NCBI GenBank assembly: GCA_964600615.1
Contig: CAZRJK010000007.1
Location: 1 to 64,000, forward strand
Direction: 5' to 3'
From: RUG11198 sp964600615
GTDB taxonomy: Bacteria > Bacillota_I > Bacilli_A > RF39 > UBA660
Length of the DNA stretch: 64,000 bases
The position numbers were made by a program, and so were the translations under genes. Below are positions 45,710 to 54,173 of this stretch, one piece after another (positions within the stretch are counted from its first letter, which is position 1; every line of letters starts with the position of its first letter). Below the pieces are notes generated by a model. That model saw nothing but the letters and a program-made list of their open reading frames with translations, was not told the origin of the DNA and searched no databases.

Positions 45710-45722
45710 GGAAGTGATTTAT

Positions 45723-46388
45723 ATGAGAACAAAAAAACAAGAATTAATAAGTAACGACTTAAAACCATTAGTAAGTAAACTAATAAAGGATAATAGAGAA
45801 AAATATAACTATTCTCTAGAAGATTTAGCAAAAGCCTTAAATTATCAAAAAAACAGGCAAACATTACATAAATATGAAACAGGGAAATTAAATATACCTT
45901 ATGACATATTATTTCAAATATGTAATATTTTCAATATAGATAGTGAAAGCTTTAAACAAGCTCCAATATCTCAAGAAGAACAAAATAAAATTGAAAAGAA
46001 AATGATTAAAGAATATGTAAGCAGTTTAAGAAAAGATAAAAACTTAACTCCTCAAAGCGAAAAAATAATAAATACTTATAAAAATGCTTCCTTTGAACCA
46101 AAAAACACTCAAAGTGATCTATGTATTAAAGTAACAGACGACTCCATGGCTCCTATATATTTAAAAAATGATAAATTATATTTTAAAAAACAAGAAGATT
46201 ATAAAAATGGTGATGATATAATAATTGCTGTTAAAAATAATATTTTGTCAGTAAGAAGATTATATCGTTATCCTAAAGGAATAATATTACAAGCAATAAA
46301 TCCAAAATATCCTACTATAAATGTCAATGTAATATCAAATGACATGATTTTGGGAAAAATAGTATCAATTTATAGAGAAATAAAATAA
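45723..46388 (+). CDS. XRE-type repressor with LexA/S24-like domain
   Basis: A 221-aa protein. The N-terminal helix-turn-helix reads YSLEDLAKALNYQKNRQTLH then KYETGKLNIPYDIL. The C-terminal S24-type fold has the DDSMAPIYLKNDKLYF serine motif. Where LexA-type proteins have the catalytic Lys (TVKRL), this has SVRRL, so self-cleavage may be lost. The ATG at 45723 fits the AAGGAAG site. It follows the membrane pair by 13 nt and may regulate that operon. No LexA or damage box was identified. Confidence 0.85.
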   Translation: MRTKKQELISNDLKPLVSKLIKDNREKYNYSLEDLAKALNYQKNRQTLHKYETGKLNIPYDILFQICNIFNIDSESFKQAPISQEEQNKIEKKMIKEYVSSLRKDKNLTPQSEKIINTYKNASFEPKNTQSDLCIKVTDDSMAPIYLKNDKLYFKKQEDYKNGDDIIIAVKNNILSVRRLYRYPKGIILQAINPKYPTINVNVISNDMILGKIVSIYREIK

Positions 46389-46390
46389 AA

Positions 46391-46412
46391 AAACTATACT
46401 TAAGTATAGTTT
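46391..46412. terminator. bidirectional terminator between the repressor and HU
   Basis: AAACTATACTTAAGTATAGT is a near-perfect palindrome with T and A runs on its sides, between two convergent genes. Confidence 0.85.
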
Positions 46413-46421
46413 TTTTATATT

Positions 46422-46694
46422 TTAATTTAAAGCATCTTTTAATTTGTTTCCAGCCTTAAATGTAGGAACTGTACGAGCTGCAATACTAACTTTTTCACCA
46501 GTTTGAGGATTACGACCAGTACGAGCTTCTCTTCTCTTAGCAGTAAAAGTTCCGAAACCAACTAAAGTAACCTTTCCTTTTTTCTTTAATCCTACAGTAA
46601 CTCCTTCAATCATAGCTTCTAGAGCTCTTGTAGAATCAGCCTTTGTTAAATCGGCATTTTCAGCAATGAATTCTACTAATTCAGCTTTTGTCAT
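46422..46694 (-). CDS. hup: HU-family DNA-binding protein
   Basis: A 90-aa nucleoid protein. It has TKAELVEFIAENADLTKADS, GKVTLVGFGTFTAKRREAR, and GRNPQTGEKVSIAARTVPTF. GGAGGT lies 7 nt before the ATG at 46694; five upstream in-frame codons are excluded. It is next to spoIVA, as Bacillus hbs is. Confidence 0.97.
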   Translation of the reverse strand: MTKAELVEFIAENADLTKADSTRALEAMIEGVTVGLKKKGKVTLVGFGTFTAKRREARTGRNPQTGEKVSIAARTVPTFKAGNKLKDALN

Positions 46695-46879
46695 ATTTAA
46701 TACCTCCATTATCTATAATAAGCAATTACTAATCTATGCTTACAACATAAAGATATCACGAAAAAAAATTAAAATCAATACATTTATTATAAAATATGCA
46801 CAAAATTTACCCTATTTAACTATAAGTTTTCAAAAAAAATAAAAAACTAAAAAAAAATTAAAAAAAAACAAAAAAAGTA

Positions 46880-46908
46880 TTGACATGATATATTAACAGT
46901 GATATAAT
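46880..46908 (+). promoter_or_regulatory. consensus sigma-A promoter in a gene-free stretch
   Basis: TTGACA (46880-46885) and TATAAT (46903-46908) are perfect hexamers separated by 17 nt. No open reading frame follows. Transcription would begin near 46915 and run toward spoIVA's 3' end, antiparallel to HU and spoIVA. Confidence 0.85.
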
Positions 46909-46914
46909 AAAATC

Positions 46915-47435
46915 ACTTAGATAGAAGATATACAAATATATCTAAAAAACAATAATAATATTTATTTATTTTATATAAATAAACTATTATTATTAAAGTA
47001 ATAATAAATTATTTTATAATAATTATATTATTACACTAATAATTATTTATTCTCGTAATAAATATATTATTACCCTTGCATATATAATTTTCAAAAATAA
47101 TTAATTACTTACTTAATTTATTTATTTAATTAATTACATTATTTTTACAAAAAAAATTATATATCAAATCAGTTATATTTATTATCTTCAGTAGGAAAGA
47201 AAAATTATAGAAAATATAATTCTTATCTCCACTAAGTAAAACAATTGTTAAAGAAGAAAGAAAAACTTCAAAAATGATAAGAGATTGTAATAAACACTGA
47301 TAATGTTTATTAAGGTTATTAATAATTGTATTATTTATTAGTTTATACTAATAGATAATACATATTATTGAAATAACTGTACAATTTTTTCCAAAAAACT
47401 CGAACTAACTAATTTTATCAGGATTAGTTAGTTTT
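46915..47435 (+). ncRNA. candidate structured noncoding RNA, about 520 nt
   Basis: Between a consensus promoter and a terminator lies a stretch with no ORF of useful length. It folds as consecutive AT-rich hairpins: 46951-46999 (AATAATAATA with TATTATTATT), 47000-47035, 47036-47076, a TTAATTAA-rich stem near 47098-47145, an imperfect stem near 47190-47236, AATAAAC/GTTTATT near 47291-47313, and GTATTATTTATTAG/CTAATAGATAATAC near 47329-47362. It is not an evident tmRNA, RNase P RNA or 6S RNA. Existence is inferred from signals and folding by eye. The gap from HU to spoIVA holds nothing else. Confidence 0.5.
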
Positions 47436-47437
47436 TG
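47403..47437 (+). terminator. terminator of the candidate noncoding RNA
   Basis: AACTAACTAA and TTAGTTAGTT form a 10-bp stem followed by TTTTTG on the plus strand. Confidence 0.75.
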
Positions 47438-47444
47438 TATGTTT

Positions 47445-47478
47445 AAAAAAGGATTTATTATAAAATAAATCCTTTTTT
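47445..47478. terminator. spoIVA terminator (bidirectional form)
   Basis: AAAAAAGGATTTAT and ATAAATCCTTTTTT form an 8-bp core stem flanked by A and T runs. It sits at the spoIVA stop on the minus strand and backs up the plus-strand terminator. Confidence 0.8.
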
Positions 47479-48943
47479 ATATAACAATAGCAATCATATT
47501 ATTAGAACCCTTATTAATAACTTTAGTAAGCGTTTGACTAAGTTTATATCGTATATTATCAGGCATCATAGCCAGTTTTGCCTGTATTCCTTCTTGAACA
47601 ATAACATCTAAACTTCGACCAAATATCTCACTTTTCCATATATCATTACTATTATCAGATTTAGTAAGATAATTAATAAGCTCTTTACTTTGAAGCTCAC
47701 TACCAATAATAGGTTCAAAAGTAGATTCAACATCGACCTTTATCATATGAATAGAAGGAGCTTTAGCCTTAAGCTTAACACCATATCTAGAACCTTGCTT
47801 AATAATCTCTGGTAATTCCAATTTCATATCAGCTAAAGAAGGAGTAGCAATGCCATAACCAGTTTGCTTAACCATTTTAAGAGCATCTTTTATTTGATCA
47901 TACTCTTCTTTAGCAATATTTAAATCCTGAAACATAGATAAAAGTTTAGCCTTAGAAGATATATCTGTACCAATTATTTCATTTAATACTTGATTATATA
48001 AATAATTAGGTGCATCTAACTGAATAGTAACTTCACCCCTAGCCGTATCTACTTCAGATATATAAGATTTTTCCATATATTCACAATCCTTAAATCCTAA
48101 AGTAATATTATCTATATCTCTAAGCTTATCTATTTCAATAACACTATCTCTAATTCTTTTTATATATTCTCTCTTTATTTTATTATCTTTTAATATTGCA
48201 ATCCATTCAGGAATATTAAATTTAACTTCTTCAATAGGAAATTCATATAAAGCTTCCTTAAGGATATTATACATATCTACTTCCTGCATATTAAGAACGC
48301 TAACTGGAATAACAGGCACTCCATAACTATTTCTCAAATCATTAGCAAGTCTTTCTGTTTCAGGAATCATAGGATGAACAGAATTTAAAACAACAATAAA
48401 AGGTTTACCAATTTCCTTTAGATCATTAATAACTTGCTCCTCAGCTCTAACATATTCATTTCTAGGAATTTCTCCTATAGAACCATCAGTAGTCATAACA
48501 ATACCAATAGTAGAATGCTCTTTAATTACCTTTTCTGTACCTATCTCAGCAGCTTCTACGAAAGGAATTGGATCAGAGTACCACGGTGTCATAACCATTC
48601 TAGGACCATTTTCATCCTCATATCCCTTAGCCCCATCAATAACATAACCAACACAATCAACCATTCTAATAGCAGCTTCAAAATCATCTATCTTAATTTT
48701 AGTAGCCGTAGCAGGAACAAATTTAGGTTCAGTAGTCATAATAGTCTTACCAGCAGCAGATTGAGGAAGTTCATCCAAAGTTCTTTTTTTCTCAAATTCA
48801 TCCTCTATATTAGGAATAATTAAATTTTCCATAAATTTCTTAATAAAAGTACTTTTACCTGTTCTAACAGCCCCAACTACTCCCAAGTATATGTCTCCAC
48901 CACATCTTTCGGAAATATTTTTTATAACATCAATTTTATCCAT
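47477..48943 (-). CDS. spoIVA: stage IV sporulation protein A (SpoIVA)
   Basis: A 488-aa ATPase that polymerises on the forespore surface as the base of the spore coat. It has the TRAFAC-like Walker A GVVGAVRTGKSTFIKKF, PQSAAGKTIMTTEPKFVP, MVDCVGYVIDGAKGYEDENG and TPWYSDPIPFVEAAEIGT, all diagnostic. Length matches Bacillus (492 aa). The der, spoIVA, hbs order is as in Bacillus. A coat base layer is therefore encoded. Confidence 0.98.
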   Translation of the reverse strand: MDKIDVIKNISERCGGDIYLGVVGAVRTGKSTFIKKFMENLIIPNIEDEFEKKRTLDELPQSAAGKTIMTTEPKFVPATATKIKIDDFEAAIRMVDCVGYVIDGAKGYEDENGPRMVMTPWYSDPIPFVEAAEIGTEKVIKEHSTIGIVMTTDGSIGEIPRNEYVRAEEQVINDLKEIGKPFIVVLNSVHPMIPETERLANDLRNSYGVPVIPVSVLNMQEVDMYNILKEALYEFPIEEVKFNIPEWIAILKDNKIKREYIKRIRDSVIEIDKLRDIDNITLGFKDCEYMEKSYISEVDTARGEVTIQLDAPNYLYNQVLNEIIGTDISSKAKLLSMFQDLNIAKEEYDQIKDALKMVKQTGYGIATPSLADMKLELPEIIKQGSRYGVKLKAKAPSIHMIKVDVESTFEPIIGSELQSKELINYLTKSDNSNDIWKSEIFGRSLDVIVQEGIQAKLAMMPDNIRYKLSQTLTKVINKGSNNMIAIVI

Positions 48944-49003
48944 AAATACCTCTCTCTCTTATTCAATTAATATTATGATTATTATTTATATTTATTATAA
49001 AAA

Positions 49004-49030
49004 AATCAAAATTATCATCTAATTTTGATT
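49004..49030 (-). terminator. spoVIF terminator
   Basis: AATCAAAATTA and TAATTTTGATT form an 11-bp stem at the spoVIF stop, followed by seven T on the minus strand. Confidence 0.85.
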
Positions 49031-49273
49031 ATCTACATATTTATCTATATTTTTAGGCACCTTATCATTAATAATAGCATTAACTATCTTATCTTCTTTC
49101 TCTTTAGTAACTTCTCTACCAGTAATTCTTGAAATATCATGTATTACTTCTTTAATAGTATCTTCATTTTTCATATTACCATTTTGTAATTTTTGAGCCA
49201 AAGAAAGAATAGTATCTTTATTAACATTTGTTTTCTTTTCAACCTTTTTAAAAAAACTATCCGAAAAAGCCAT
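49019..49273 (-). CDS. spoVIF: stage VI sporulation protein F (SpoVIF)
   Basis: An 84-aa protein resembling SpoVIF: SFFKKVEKKTNVNKDTILSL, AQKLQNGNMKNEDTIKEVI, and TKEKEDKIVNAIINDKVPKN. In Bacillus, SpoVIF supports late coat-gene expression through GerR. The GG-rich ribosome site lies in a hairpin (next entry). It is upstream of spoIVA on the same strand. Confidence 0.85.
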   Translation of the reverse strand: MAFSDSFFKKVEKKTNVNKDTILSLAQKLQNGNMKNEDTIKEVIHDISRITGREVTKEKEDKIVNAIINDKVPKNIDKYVDNQN

Positions 49274-49280
49274 AAAAAAT

Positions 49281-49306
49281 CCTCCTACATTATTCTATGT
49301 AGGAGG
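49281..49306 (-). promoter_or_regulatory. hairpin that contains the spoVIF Shine-Dalgarno sequence
   Basis: On the minus strand CCTCCTACAT and ATGTAGGAGG form a perfect 10-bp stem with an AGAATA loop. The 3' arm is the AGGAGG ribosome site, 7 nt before the spoVIF ATG. A run of T follows the stem, so it also has the shape of a terminator for the upstream gene. Which role dominates is unknown. Confidence 0.8.
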
Positions 49307-49316
49307 AAAATAAAAT

Positions 49317-49829
49317 TTAATAATATTTTCTATTTAATTTTTTCATTTTCTTACTTACTAATTTAAATTCATCATACTCATAACTATCCAAAAGTTCATT
49401 AGATATTTTTGTAGCTTTTATGTATCTTATATCACTACTACCTAAAGCAGCACTATCCAAAACATTCTCATAAGCATTTAATTGAGGATTATTACACTCT
49501 AAAATAAATAATTTCTCATAGAAAATAGGTAATATTTCACAATTGTCATCTAACTTAAATTTTCTATTTAATCTACTATATGCACATAAAGTATGAACAT
49601 ATTCATGAATATTAATCATAGTAGTAATATCATCAACTCTCCTTGGAACACAAGGTCTAATCTCTTTCAAAATATCATTTCTATCCTTAATATAATTACA
49701 ACCTATATAGCATCTATAAAAATCCTCATTATAATAATCAAAATTATCAGAGTGATTCAAAAAATATTTATATACCTCCTCATCATATATATTATGAGTA
49801 TGTAAAAATTCAAAGAATTTATTATTCAT
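49317..49829 (-). CDS. HExxH-containing protein, possible small zinc metallopeptidase
   Basis: A 170-aa protein with MINIHEYVHTL (HEYVH, residues 75-79) in a predicted helix. Glutamates at 98 and 105 (CEILPIFYEKL) could supply the third zinc ligand as in gluzincins. There is no signal peptide, so it may act in the mother cell or cytoplasm. It lies between der and spoVIF, and a sporulation link is inferred from context only. I do not recognise the family. Confidence 0.6.
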   Translation of the reverse strand: MNNKFFEFLHTHNIYDEEVYKYFLNHSDNFDYYNEDFYRCYIGCNYIKDRNDILKEIRPCVPRRVDDITTMINIHEYVHTLCAYSRLNRKFKLDDNCEILPIFYEKLFILECNNPQLNAYENVLDSAALGSSDIRYIKATKISNELLDSYEYDEFKLVSKKMKKLNRKYY

Positions 49830-49831
49830 TA

Positions 49832-51145
49832 TTATTCACCATTTCTATTTTTAAATTGTATAACTATAGGAGTCCCCTCTAAATCAAAATTTTCCCTCAA
49901 TTTATTCTCTAGATATCTCTCATAAGAGAAATGAACTAATCCTTTACTATTAACATTAAACGTAAATTTAGGTGGTTTTATACCACTTTGATTAACAAAA
50001 TATATTTTTAGCCTCTTCCCCTTATATGAAGGAGGTTGATTTAACATAACAGCATCTCTTATTACATTATTAAGTAGACTAGTTTTTATCTCTTTCAAAG
50101 AATTATTATATACCTTTTCAACTTCTGGCATTAAAGTATGTATTCTTTTCTTTGTTTTAGCAGATAAAAATACAATTGGTACATAAGATAAAAATTGAAA
50201 TTCATTTCTCATTAAATCAGTAAAAGATTTAATATTATTCTTATCATTAACAGTATCCCATTTGTTTACCACCAAAACCATAGGCTTACCAGCTTCCTTA
50301 GCATAACTAGCAATATGTTTATCATGTTCAATAATACCTTCTTCAGCATTTATAACAATAACACACACATCACTTCTTTCTATAGCTTTCATACTTCTAA
50401 TCAAACTATATTTTTCAATATTTTCATATATTTTTCCTTTTTTACGCATACCAGCCGTATCAATAACAACATAGTCTTTCCCATCATATTTAAATTCTGT
50501 ATCAACAGCATCCCTTGTAGTACCAGCTATATCACTAACAATAACTTTATCTTCATTTAATAAAGCATTAACTAAACTACTCTTACCAACATTAGGTCTA
50601 CCAATAATACAAAACTTAATCCTATCATCATCATATTCTACATCATTAATCTCTTTAAAATTAGAAGTAATCATCTCTAATAGATTATCAATACCAATAT
50701 TATGCTCTCCACTAACAGCAACTACTTTCTCAAAACCTAATTCATAATAATTATAAATATTATTATCTCTTTTAGTATTATCAATCTTATTAACAGCTAC
50801 AATAACATCTTTATTAGCTTTCTTTAACATATCTCTAATAACAAAATCATTTTGATTTAATTCATCTAAGCCATCTACTACAAAGATAACTATATCAGAT
50901 TCATCTATAGCAATAGAAGCTTGTACTTTAATTTCGTCATTAAAAACATCCTTACTAACATCAATACCACCAGTATCAATCAAATGAAATTTATAATTAT
51001 TATATACAACATCACCATAAATCCTATCCCTAGTAACTCCAGGAGTATCTTCTATAATAGCAATCTTTTTACCAACTAATCTATTAAATATAGTACTCTT
51101 ACCAACATTAGGCCTTCCAACTAAAGCCACTGTAGGAAGTCTCAT
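49832..51145 (-). CDS. der: ribosome-assembly GTPase Der (EngA)
   Basis: A 437-aa tandem-GTPase. G1 motifs occur twice (VALVGRPNVGKSTIFNRL and CIIGRPNVGKSSLVNALL), with DTPGVTRDR and DIAGTTRDAVDTEF as G2/G3 regions, and a C-terminal KH-like domain (TFNVNSKGLVHFSYERYLEN). It takes part in 50S assembly. It is upstream of the HExxH gene and spoVIF, in a Bacillus-like der-spoIVA arrangement. Confidence 0.98.
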   Translation of the reverse strand: MRLPTVALVGRPNVGKSTIFNRLVGKKIAIIEDTPGVTRDRIYGDVVYNNYKFHLIDTGGIDVSKDVFNDEIKVQASIAIDESDIVIFVVDGLDELNQNDFVIRDMLKKANKDVIVAVNKIDNTKRDNNIYNYYELGFEKVVAVSGEHNIGIDNLLEMITSNFKEINDVEYDDDRIKFCIIGRPNVGKSSLVNALLNEDKVIVSDIAGTTRDAVDTEFKYDGKDYVVIDTAGMRKKGKIYENIEKYSLIRSMKAIERSDVCVIVINAEEGIIEHDKHIASYAKEAGKPMVLVVNKWDTVNDKNNIKSFTDLMRNEFQFLSYVPIVFLSAKTKKRIHTLMPEVEKVYNNSLKEIKTSLLNNVIRDAVMLNQPPSYKGKRLKIYFVNQSGIKPPKFTFNVNSKGLVHFSYERYLENKLRENFDLEGTPIVIQFKNRNGE

Positions 51146-51158
51146 AATATCACCACCT

Positions 51159-51569
51159 TTACTTTATTTTTATTCCATTATTTAAAATATCTAAAGATTC
51201 TTTATAAATAACATTACTATCTATTTCTTTTTTATAAGGAGTATAAAGTTTATTCTTAAAATAAAAAACATCATCATAATCCCAAAAACAACTTATCTCA
51301 TTAAAAAAAATATAATCCATATGAAATTTGATCTTCATATCTATAACCTTATCAAAACAGTTATTATTTATCTCAATAATCATTCCAAAATTATTATCAA
51401 CATAAACATTAACATCACAAAAACCATTAATATTATATCTTCTTTTAATCTTCTTAATAATAATTTTAAATAAACAACTTAAATCATTATAATTAAAAAT
51501 ATCAACATCATCAAAATTATCTTTATAAATATAAATAATAAATATATCGTTAACCTTATTAATAATCAC
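51159..51569 (-). CDS. hypothetical protein, 136 aa
   Basis: The product starts MIINKVNDIFIIYIYKDNFD and includes VYVDNNFGMIIEIN and FHMDYIFFNEISCF. It is likely an alpha/beta soluble protein. It is between engB and der with short gaps, so it is probably co-transcribed with them. No family is recognised. The AT-rich Asn/Ile composition is like its neighbours. Confidence 0.65.
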   Translation of the reverse strand: MIINKVNDIFIIYIYKDNFDDVDIFNYNDLSCLFKIIIKKIKRRYNINGFCDVNVYVDNNFGMIIEINNNCFDKVIDMKIKFHMDYIFFNEISCFWDYDDVFYFKNKLYTPYKKEIDSNVIYKESLDILNNGIKIK

Positions 51570-51599
51570 TTAATCACCTTATGTAATTTATGTAATTAA

Positions 51600-52199
51600 T
51601 TAAATAAGGTTCTCACTATCCATAATACTATCGATTTTATCTAATATTTCCTGTCTACCAATTTTGTTAACAGTAGAAAATAAAATTAAATCATCACTAC
51701 TTTGCATATTTAAAGTATCTACAATATTTTTTTTATTTTTATCATAATTATTCTTAGAAACCTTATCGCACTTAGTAGCAACTATCGTAACAGGAATATT
51801 ATAATATTTCAAATAATTATACATAAGAACATCATCTTCAGTAGGTTTATGCCTAAAATCTATAATCATAAACACATTACTAAGATTCTCTCTATTTCTC
51901 AAATATTCCTCTATAATCATTCCAAACTTATTCTTTAAACTCTTACTTACCTTGGCAAAACCATATCCAGGAACATCCACTAAATAAAAATCCTCATTAA
52001 CTAAATAAAAATTTAAAGTTTGCGTCTTTCCAGGAATAGCACTAGTCCTAGCCATGTTTTTCCTATTAACAATAGTATTAATAAAACTACTCTTACCTAC
52101 ATTACTTCTACCAACTAATAAAAACTCTATCTTTCCATCAGTAGGATATTGACTTTCCCTAACAGCAGAAGTCATGTATTTAACACTATTAATTTTCAT
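51600..52199 (-). CDS. engB: ribosome biogenesis GTPase YsxC/EngB
   Basis: A 199-aa GTPase with FLLVGRSNVGKSSFINTIV, ARTSAIPGKTQTLNFYLV (G2), VDVPGYGFAKV (G3), and VATKCDK (G4). It assembles the 50S subunit. In Bacillus it is next to lonA; here it is beside der. Confidence 0.97.
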   Translation of the reverse strand: MKINSVKYMTSAVRESQYPTDGKIEFLLVGRSNVGKSSFINTIVNRKNMARTSAIPGKTQTLNFYLVNEDFYLVDVPGYGFAKVSKSLKNKFGMIIEEYLRNRENLSNVFMIIDFRHKPTEDDVLMYNYLKYYNIPVTIVATKCDKVSKNNYDKNKKNIVDTLNMQSSDDLILFSTVNKIGRQEILDKIDSIMDSENLI

Positions 52200-52235
52200 A
52201 ATTTCTCTCCTTAGTCAGTATATTATAACAAATAA

Positions 52236-53372
52236 TTAACTATTAAGCAAATTTTTGTTATTACCTATCTTTATCTTTAACTTATTCTCTAATATATTCT
52301 CTATCTCACTAGTAGTATTCTCTTTAACTAAATCAAAAAATAAATATATAAAATCCATGATCATATCTCTAATATTCTTATCTAATCCCTTAGTCTCTCT
52401 AATAATAGAAAATATTAGTTTTTTATTATTAATAATATCCAATATATCAACAACCTTAGCCTTATCAAATATTAAAAATAATTCTCTAACAAAAACCTCT
52501 TTCTCATTATCATTATATTTATCTAACCATTTAGATACAGTCTTATCCAATAACTTACTATATCCACTAAGCTTAGTAATATATAATTTATCATCATCAA
52601 ATACCCAGTTAGCCAAATTATGAGCATATAAACCTCTCTTTAAAGATTTAACTACTTTATAATCATTATTATGACAAAGAAGTAATCCCACAACTGAATA
52701 ATTAGGAATAATATAAACTAATTTCTTCTCTATATTTTTATACCTATCACTATTGTATATATCTTCCCTAAACCCAGGCCCATCATTATTATAAATTTTT
52801 ATAATCTTATTCTTAACAAATATATTAGCATACATACCAGCTACCATAGCAAGATTACCACCCTTAGAATGACCACCTAATATAATTTTCTTATTAATAA
52901 ATATAAACTTATTCATATATTTCATAGCCAAACTCTGAGATAGTACCGGAAACATATAACTCATCATAAAATCTTCTTTCCAACCACTAACAAGCTGATC
53001 AGTACCCTCAAAAGAAACATATATTAAATGTTTATTTATCTCAATAGTAATAGCTCCAAACTGCTCATCATTATCCCCAACATAAGAATAATTATATAAT
53101 AATAAATCCTTATATCTCTTAGTATCCTTAATATATCTTAATACCTTAATACCTACCTTAGTAGCAGTAATATTCTTAGATTTCTTATCATATTCCTTAA
53201 AAAAAGCTTCTCCTACTTCACCAATAGTCTTCTTATTAAAACTATTCTTACTAACAATACCCTCTAAATCAATATAACTTAAAGCAGCAAAAACCAAATT
53301 ATCAGCATCATTAAACTCTCTCTCTAAAAAAGAATAATTACCATACTTATCTATATATCTAAAAATATTCAT
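52236..53372 (-). CDS. DUF2974/Mbeg1-like lipase-fold hydrolase
   Basis: A 378-aa alpha/beta-hydrolase. It has ADNLVFAALSYIDLEGI near the N terminus, LIYVSFEGTDQLVSGWKEDF, and the nucleophile elbow IILGGHSKGGNLAMVAG. NNDGPGF follows, as in the Mbeg1-like family. These proteins are common in gut Bacillota; the substrate is unknown, with lipase or esterase activity predicted. There is no signal peptide. Confidence 0.88.
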   Translation of the reverse strand: MNIFRYIDKYGNYSFLEREFNDADNLVFAALSYIDLEGIVSKNSFNKKTIGEVGEAFFKEYDKKSKNITATKVGIKVLRYIKDTKRYKDLLLYNYSYVGDNDEQFGAITIEINKHLIYVSFEGTDQLVSGWKEDFMMSYMFPVLSQSLAMKYMNKFIFINKKIILGGHSKGGNLAMVAGMYANIFVKNKIIKIYNNDGPGFREDIYNSDRYKNIEKKLVYIIPNYSVVGLLLCHNNDYKVVKSLKRGLYAHNLANWVFDDDKLYITKLSGYSKLLDKTVSKWLDKYNDNEKEVFVRELFLIFDKAKVVDILDIINNKKLIFSIIRETKGLDKNIRDMIMDFIYLFFDLVKENTTSEIENILENKLKIKIGNNKNLLNS

Positions 53373-53427
53373 ACTATCATTCCTTAAAATAATTATATCA
53401 AATCATAATAAATATTACCATAAAAAA

Positions 53428-53449
53428 ATATCCACATAAATGTGGATAT
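53428..53449 (-). terminator. terminator of the YugP-like gene
   Basis: ATATCCACA and TGTGGATAT form a 9-bp stem followed by seven T on the minus strand. The embedded TGTGGATA resembles a DnaA box, but it is a single copy far from the origin. Confidence 0.8.
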
Positions 53450-53454
53450 GTAAA

Positions 53455-54156
53455 CTAATTTCTTCTACTTCTACCTAATGCCATAACGAATAATCTTAAT
53501 AATTGGAATAAAGTATTAATAACAGAAGCTACATAAGTTAAAGCAGCAGCTGTAAGCATTTTACTAATACCATTTTCTGTTTCTTTATTACCAAGACTAA
53601 GAATATCTATTTGTTTTTTTGCTCTATTAGAAGCATTAAATTCAACAGGTAAAGTAACTAATTGAAATAATAATGTAGCTCCCAATAGTATTAAACCAAT
53701 TATAGATAGATTAAAGAAACCAAGTAACAAACCTATCGTAATAACGAAATATCCTAATCTATCACATAAATTAACTACAGGAACTAAACTACTTCTAAAT
53801 TTTAAAGGAGCATAACCTACTTTATCTTGAATAGCATGACCACATTCATGAGCTGCTACTGCCATAGCAGCTACACTAGTGCCACTATATATATCAGTAG
53901 ATAATCTAACTACTTTGTCCCTAGGATCATAATGATCAGTTAATTCTCCACTAACTTGCTCAATTCTAACTTTCTTTAAATCATTAGCATCTAATATACG
54001 TCTAGCAACATCACAACCCTTAGTTTTACTACTATTACTAATTTTCTTATATTTAGAATAATTTCCCTTAACTAATAATTGAGCCCCCATTGTAATAGCA
54101 AAACCTATTAAAACAAAAATATAACCAGCAGCATATGACAAATCTGAACTATACAT
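53455..54156 (-). CDS. YugP-like membrane zinc metallopeptidase
   Basis: A 233-aa protein. An N-terminal membrane helix (about 6-28) is followed by AAHECGHAIQ (HEXXH, His103 and His107) and two or three further membrane segments (about 125-160 and near 200). TDHYDPRDKVVRLS matches the Zn_peptidase_2 family. Role unknown in Bacillus. It follows the 54174 metallopeptidase gene with 17 nt between them. Confidence 0.92.
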   Translation of the reverse strand: MYSSDLSYAAGYIFVLIGFAITMGAQLLVKGNYSKYKKISNSSKTKGCDVARRILDANDLKKVRIEQVSGELTDHYDPRDKVVRLSTDIYSGTSVAAMAVAAHECGHAIQDKVGYAPLKFRSSLVPVVNLCDRLGYFVITIGLLLGFFNLSIIGLILLGATLLFQLVTLPVEFNASNRAKKQIDILSLGNKETENGISKMLTAAALTYVASVINTLFQLLRLFVMALGRSRRN

Positions 54157-54173
54157 AATATTCCTCCAATCGT

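Noticed and set aside
46915..47437. tmRNA, RNase P RNA or 6S RNA identity for the hairpin-rich stretch
   Set aside because: No GAGGAAAGTCC-type, tag-ORF or TpsiC-loop signatures are visible, and the fold is a row of AT hairpins, not the compact forms of these RNAs.
53428..53449. DnaA box in the YugP-like gene terminator
   Set aside because: A single TGTGGATA inside a perfect stem-loop with a T run is better explained as a terminator.
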